Part shown: in pieces, positions 60,457 to 64,000 of the stretch
How positions within the stretch are numbered: position 1 is the first letter of the stretch
Layout: each line of letters starts with the position of its first letter
NCBI GenBank assembly: GCA_965234325.1
Contig: OZ248415.1
Span: 341,325-405,324 of the forward strand
Reading direction: 5' to 3'
DNA length: 64,000 nucleotides
Source of the DNA: Limnohabitans kasalickyi
Lineage (GTDB): Bacteria > Pseudomonadota > Gammaproteobacteria > Burkholderiales > Burkholderiaceae_C
Position numbers and translations under genes: made by a program
Notes under the pieces: model-generated
Database searches by the model: none
What the model saw: the letters and a program-made list of their open reading frames with translations, nothing else
Told to the model about the DNA's origin: nothing

Positions 60457-61338
60457 ATGAAAAAAATCGGAATGATCGGCATTGGCATGATGGGCCACGG
60501 CATTGCCAGCAATTTGCTCAAACACGGTCATATCCTGTCGGTGCTTGAACACGCTGGCAACCAGCCTTTAGACGCCTTGTTAGCAAGCGGTGTCACCACG
60601 TTCAAAACGCCTAAAACTCTGGCCAGTCATGTCGATGTGATCATCTTGTGTGTGACAGGCACACCGCAAGTGGAGGCTGTGTTGTTAGGCGAGGAGGGCG
60701 TTTTGCAGGGCATACGTCCGGGCACCATCGTGATAGATTGTTCGACCGCTGTGCCCACGTCAACCGAAAAGGTCTCGCAGCTGGTCATGGCTCAGGGGGG
60801 CTACTTTTTAGACTCACCTATGACCCGTACGCCCAAAGAGGCAGCCGAAGGGCGATTGAATTTGCTGGTCGGCGGCGATGCCAAGTTGTTTGAGGAATGC
60901 AAGCCCATCTTGTCGTGCTTCGCTGAAAACATCGTGCATGCGGGGCCTGTGGGTGCTGGGCACCGGATGAAGTTGTTGCACAACTATGTGTCGCTTGGCT
61001 CGGTGACCTTGCTCGCCGAAGCTGCGGCCTGCGCGCAATTGGCGGGTGTGAACGCCCAAACCTTCGTGGATGTGTTGGCGATGGGCGGCGGGTGGGGCGC
61101 AGCGTTAGAGCGTTTGAAACCCTTTTTAGCGAATGGCGATTCTTCGGGCTTGCGATTCAGCATGGCCAACGCTTTGAAAGATTTGAGCTATTACAACGAG
61201 ATGGCCCAAGACACGCATGCGGATCGCACCGTGGCTGAGGCCATTCAGAAGACTCTCGCTGCAGCCTGTCAAGAAGGAAATCCTCAAGCCCTGTTGCCGG
61301 AGATCATCCCGCTTTTGGTGGGGCGTTCACAGCCCTAA
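60457..61338 (+). CDS. Beta-hydroxyacid dehydrogenase (tartronate-semialdehyde/3-hydroxyisobutyrate family)
   Basis: Protein of 293 residues. GIGMMGHGIASNLLKHGH is the NAD-binding motif (about 7-24), DSPMTRTPKEAAEGRLNLLV the substrate loop and GAGHRMKLLHNYV carries the catalytic lysine (about 171). Ribosome site CGGAG upstream. It belongs to the same family as the gene at 14763, but the two differ enough not to be recent duplicates. Probably co-transcribed with the aldehyde dehydrogenase. Confidence 0.85.
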   Translation: MKKIGMIGIGMMGHGIASNLLKHGHILSVLEHAGNQPLDALLASGVTTFKTPKTLASHVDVIILCVTGTPQVEAVLLGEEGVLQGIRPGTIVIDCSTAVPTSTEKVSQLVMAQGGYFLDSPMTRTPKEAAEGRLNLLVGGDAKLFEECKPILSCFAENIVHAGPVGAGHRMKLLHNYVSLGSVTLLAEAAACAQLAGVNAQTFVDVLAMGGGWGAALERLKPFLANGDSSGLRFSMANALKDLSYYNEMAQDTHADRTVAEAIQKTLAAACQEGNPQALLPEIIPLLVGRSQP

Positions 61339-61370
61339 GACGTAAAACTTTGAGGCGCTCTTTGGTGGGC

Positions 61371-61883
61371 TTATTTTTTCTCGTCTGACTTGAGCTTTTC
61401 CTTGTCCTTCACGAGGCGTGCTTTGCCTTGTTCGATCGCATTTTTATCGCTTTTGATTTTTTGATCATCAGCTGACATGGCATTGGCATTGCCAGATTTT
61501 TGATCGGCTTTCAATTGGGCTTCATCGGCTTTTAGTTGTCCCTTCTCAGTTTTTAAATTCGCTTTGTCTTGTTTCTTTTGGGCTGAACCGTTCTTGTCAT
61601 TGGCAATCACTGACTTTTCACTCTTGATGTTTTGCTTGTCGTCATCGACCTTCATGCCATCTTTGGATTCACCTGACATGCGGCCTGATGATTTGTCGAG
61701 TTTGCGGGTTTTTTCATCCTGCTTCAGCTTCTCTTGATCTGCTTTGAGTGATGTGCGATCAGATTGCAATTGCTTTTCGTCTTTGAGTTCTTGTGCGCTC
61801 GGCAGTGCCGATGCCACGCCTGTCAGAAGAACGAGTGATAAGGCCAAAATTTTGGCTGCATTGCGTTGAATTAATTCGGTCAT
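61371..61883 (-). CDS. Lysine/aspartate-rich periplasmic protein of unknown function
   Basis: Protein of 170 residues from MTELIQRNAAKILALSLVLL, giving a clear Sec signal peptide cut near VASA-LPS (residue 26). The rest is almost free of aromatic and hydrophobic residues and consists of repeated pieces such as LKADQEKLKQDEK, LKTEKGQLKADEAQLKADQK, that is, a charged helix or coiled coil. Upstream ATGs at 61925 and 61910 would bury the signal peptide. Not recognised. It could be a periplasmic spacer, a stress protein or a DNA/metal-binding helix. Confidence 0.75.
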   Translation of the reverse strand: MTELIQRNAAKILALSLVLLTGVASALPSAQELKDEKQLQSDRTSLKADQEKLKQDEKTRKLDKSSGRMSGESKDGMKVDDDKQNIKSEKSVIANDKNGSAQKKQDKANLKTEKGQLKADEAQLKADQKSGNANAMSADDQKIKSDKNAIEQGKARLVKDKEKLKSDEKK

Positions 61884-61917
61884 AGCTGGGGCTTTCAAAA
61901 AATAGGGGTTCATTAAA

Positions 61918-61935
61918 CTCAGCAAATCTGCTGAG
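61918..61935 (-). terminator. Weak candidate terminator or leader hairpin
   Basis: CTCAGCA and TGCTGAG, 7-base arms, 4-base loop, lying between the small membrane protein gene (upstream on the minus strand) and the lysine-rich gene. On the minus strand only a short TTT follows, so termination would be inefficient. Confidence 0.3.
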
Positions 61936-62006
61936 GTATTCAGTCTCCCGTGTTGATGCCCGCTTGTCTGTGTGCTGTCGTACCCAAACTGAAAATGGCC
62001 AAATGT

Positions 62007-62423
62007 TTATTTGGTTTCAGGTGTGCCGGTGTCTGTCAAACCTTCACTCAGCTGCACACGTGCGGCTTTGCCAAGTGCTAAATACTTCTCTTTGAATACT
62101 TGCAAGTTTTCTTGCTCCAACTCTTCTAAGTCCAGCAAGGCGTTGTGTGCACCTTGGGTGGCACGAATGAGCTCGTCGAGTTTGAGTTGAATGGCTTCGG
62201 TGTCCCGGTTCTGCGTGTTTTGAATCAAAAAAACCATCAAAAATGTGATGATCGTGGTGCCCGTGTTGATCACCAATTGCCAGGTGTCGCTGTAGCCAAA
62301 GAATGGCCCAGTCAGAAGCCAAACAACGATGATGGCCAGCGCTGTGGCGAACGAATACGGTCGACCACAGATGCGAGCGGTTTGCTTGGCAAAGATGGCG
62401 TAACGGTTGATATGTTTCATCAC
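62007..62423 (-). CDS. Small membrane protein of the low-affinity iron permease family
   Basis: Protein of 138 residues. Two transmembrane helices (about 26-44 and 50-67), with the family segment SDTWQLVINTGTTIITFLMV and QNTQNRDTEAIQLKLDELIR, and an acidic cytoplasmic tail rich in coiled-coil residues. Bacterial members are annotated as low-affinity iron permease from similarity to yeast Fet4, but no transport has been shown for most. The start overlaps the stop of the L,D-transpeptidase-like gene by 4 bases. Confidence 0.82.
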   Translation of the reverse strand: MMKHINRYAIFAKQTARICGRPYSFATALAIIVVWLLTGPFFGYSDTWQLVINTGTTIITFLMVFLIQNTQNRDTEAIQLKLDELIRATQGAHNALLDLEELEQENLQVFKEKYLALGKAARVQLSEGLTDTGTPETK

Positions 62424-63169
62424 AACACTTTCTTATGGGTGACAACTGCGTCAAGGGGCCGTGTGATCGGTATGCCAAATTCATGATGAAAAGATCGGGT
62501 TTCAGGCAGCACGTACACCACGCCTTGTTGGTTCTTGAATGTGGGAAATACGATGTCGCGCCAGAACGCTCGCGGTACATTGATACAGCCATACGAAATG
62601 CGGTTGTCCACCTCTGTTGGTGAGGCCAAACGTTCTGGTCGTCTTTCTTTAGGATCAGCGCTTCGCAAAGCGTGCATTGAAATGCTTTGCTCGTAGCTGA
62701 CCCACAAAATATCTTGGCCTGACAGGTTGCGTGCCAGATTGGCCATGAAACGCCCCGATGGTGTGATGCGCTCTTCAGGGCGAATACGCGACAGCGCCCG
62801 TTCTCCGATACCCACCACGCCATCATCCCCTCGCTCTAAGCCTAGAAGAACCGGGGCGTTTCCTAAAAATTGGCCGACGCGGTTGAACACAAAAACACGG
62901 GCGTTGATCTTGTCCACCACTGCAAAGGGAAGTCCTTGGTGGTCATTCGATGACAAGATCCAGTCGACCAACCCATGTGCCTCTGCAGACGCGGGCATGG
63001 CCTTGAAGTCATTTTGCGAAGGCAACACTTGGTCTTGGTTTTTCTCTTGCAAGGCTTCGGCCTCACCGCCGGTTGGGTGCACGGACCAAGCGATGACGAT
63101 GCACAGCCACAGCGTGGTGACAGCCCAACCCGCGTTTCTGTGCATCCGTTCATCGGTGTCTGTTTTCAT
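62420..63169 (-). CDS. L,D-transpeptidase catalytic-domain (YkuD-like) protein
   Basis: Protein of 249 residues from MKTDTDERMHRNAGWA, which puts a signal anchor at about 14-30. The catalytic C195 is in ISYGCINVPRAFW with H166 (ISMHALRS) upstream, the H...SxGC(I/V)N pattern of YkuD enzymes. It may cross-link or modify peptidoglycan in the periplasm. The usual HGT-xxxxx-G segment is weakly conserved, so family assignment is good but activity is less sure. Operon with the small membrane protein. Confidence 0.78.
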   Translation of the reverse strand: MKTDTDERMHRNAGWAVTTLWLCIVIAWSVHPTGGEAEALQEKNQDQVLPSQNDFKAMPASAEAHGLVDWILSSNDHQGLPFAVVDKINARVFVFNRVGQFLGNAPVLLGLERGDDGVVGIGERALSRIRPEERITPSGRFMANLARNLSGQDILWVSYEQSISMHALRSADPKERRPERLASPTEVDNRISYGCINVPRAFWRDIVFPTFKNQQGVVYVLPETRSFHHEFGIPITRPLDAVVTHKKVL

Positions 63170-63198
63170 GATCCTGTTTATTTTTAAAATTTGGACGA

Positions 63199-64000
63199 TC
63201 AATTACGGTCTTGCTTGGGCGCTAGTACGGGTAGTTTTTGTACAGGCAGTTCGGGCAAGGTCGTCACCAGCGCGGGCGTTGCTTCAGGCAGAGGCAGAGG
63301 CATTTCAGCCAAGGGAAACGTGATTGGACCCTGCACGATGGCAGCCAAAGGCCAAACATCTAACAGGACAGGTTTCACTGGTGATCTCGGCATCTTTGGC
63401 AGCCCCTGCGCAGCGCTGAACTCAGGCAAGGCTTTGTGTGGCGGCGTATTGTCGGGATCAGGCACGGGATCCACGTCCGGAGGATTGATTGGAACTGGGC
63501 CAACTGAGATAGGCGTCACCGTTAAAGCGCCATTCACGTAGCTGATGGTGTAATTGGCTGGCGCAAACGTGCCGCCGGTCGCATTGCTGGGCGTTACGGT
63601 GTAAGGGTTGCCAGAAACGTTGGCTGTTGCAACTTGACCTGCACTTGTCTGAGTGACGGTGCCCACGGTTTCACCATTGGCGAGAGGCGAGGAGGTGAAG
63701 CTCGTCAAAGCTGGTGTCTGTCCGTAAACCTTGCTCACATCCTGAGCGGTGATGGTGAGCGGGGCGGGCGTGACAGTCAAAGCGCCATTGACGTAGCTGA
63801 TGGTGTAGTTACCTGGCGCAAATGTTCCGCCAGTTGCGTTGCTCGGAGTCACGACATAAGGGTTACCAAGCACGCCAGCATTTGCAACCTGACCTGCACT
63901 TGTTTGAGTCACGCTGCCTACGGTCTCACCGTTCACCAAAGCAGAAGTGCTGAAACCTGTCAAATCAGGTGTCTGGCCATAAACCTTACTCACGTCTTGA
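63199..64000 (-). CDS. C-terminal part of an MBG-repeat surface/secreted protein
   Basis: The reading frame stays open past the right edge, so only the last 267 or so residues are seen. At least two tandem 85-residue MBG-type domains (each with DVSKVYGQTP, NGETVG, TQTSAGQV, NPYVVTPSNATGGTFAP and NYTISYVNGALTVTP), then a proline-rich C-terminal tail (VPINPPDVDPVPDPD) of about 100 residues. Such repeats occur in large filamentous-haemagglutinin-like adhesins. No autotransporter barrel or LPXTG motif is at the C-terminus. Confidence 0.85.
   Translation of the reverse strand, partial: QDVSKVYGQTPDLTGFSTSALVNGETVGSVTQTSAGQVANAGVLGNPYVVTPSNATGGTFAPGNYTISYVNGALTVTPAPLTITAQDVSKVYGQTPALTSFTSSPLANGETVGTVTQTSAGQVATANVSGNPYTVTPSNATGGTFAPANYTISYVNGALTVTPISVGPVPINPPDVDPVPDPDNTPPHKALPEFSAAQGLPKMPRSPVKPVLLDVWPLAAIVQGPITFPLAEMPLPLPEATPALVTTLPELPVQKLPVLAPKQDRN
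63466..64000. repeat. Tandem 255-bp repeats coding for MBG domains
   Basis: Nearly identical units repeat with a spacing of 255 bases (for example the GTCTG-containing block at 63716 and at 63971), corresponding to 85-residue domains. The array continues beyond the window. Confidence 0.85.

Overview
The window looks like chromosomal DNA of a betaproteobacterium of the order Burkholderiales, probably a Comamonadaceae relative (Limnohabitans, Rhodoferax or Polaromonas type). The reasons are a GC-rich, densely packed genome with many ATGA overlaps, an unusually large number of Bug/TctC-type periplasmic receptors (six in 64 kb), several CoA-dependent and oxygenase-based aromatic pathways, and a TctCBA transporter. 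No rRNA, tRNA, CRISPR array, insertion sequence or replication origin was seen. No gene-free stretch exceeds 300 bases. The longest is 47532-47772 (241 bases), which holds repeated palindromic operator-like sites.

Layout. (1) 1-5551: the start of a lipoprotein gene, then an SDR dehydrogenase, an acyl/feruloyl-CoA ligase, a crotonase and, divergently, an amidohydrolase plus an AEC carrier. The four enzyme families match a CoA-dependent beta-oxidative (deacetylating) hydroxycinnamate pathway of the CouLMNO type. (2) 5657-7550: an AT-rich ClpP-like periplasmic protein gene with 13 perfect copies of a 7-bp repeat upstream, then arfB. (3) 7553-18054: Bug receptors with dehydrogenases, SDRs, a racemase-like protein, yebC, a PhnA/YjdM protein, NIPSNAP, quinone oxidoreductase and GST. 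(4) 18130-27201 (minus): a hydroxybenzoate-gentisate operon that continues into a KDPG aldolase and a PfkB kinase, followed by tctCBA and a MATE exporter. (5) 27349-40222 (plus): a Bug receptor, a ThDP enzyme, another Bug receptor, a three-subunit molybdenum hydroxylase with CoxD/E/G-type maturation proteins, a flavin monooxygenase, a small DUF2783-like protein and a crotonase. (6) 40384-55526 (plus): a ureide/amide nitrogen cluster with allophanate hydrolase (AtzF), a nitrate/taurine-type ABC transporter, AtzG/HpxX, AtzE/HpxY and AtzH/HpxZ homologues, GntR, a dipeptide-type ABC transporter, a second GntR and a gamma-glutamyltransferase-like HpxW homologue. (7) 55622-64000: an HlyD/FtsX/ATPase export system, an aldehyde dehydrogenase with a hydroxyacid dehydrogenase, a lysine-rich periplasmic protein, a small membrane protein with an L,D-transpeptidase-like protein, and the C-terminal end of an MBG-repeat surface protein.

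The main theme is scavenging of plant- and soil-derived small molecules: hydroxycinnamates, hydroxybenzoate, unknown substrates of the Mo-hydroxylase, and ureide/oxamate-like nitrogen compounds. The most novel-looking parts are the combined AtzF/AtzGEH/HpxW cluster without an obvious entry enzyme and with a candidate GntR operator set, the Mo-hydroxylase/ThDP/monooxygenase operon of unknown substrate, and the AT-rich ClpP-like gene behind a heptanucleotide repeat.
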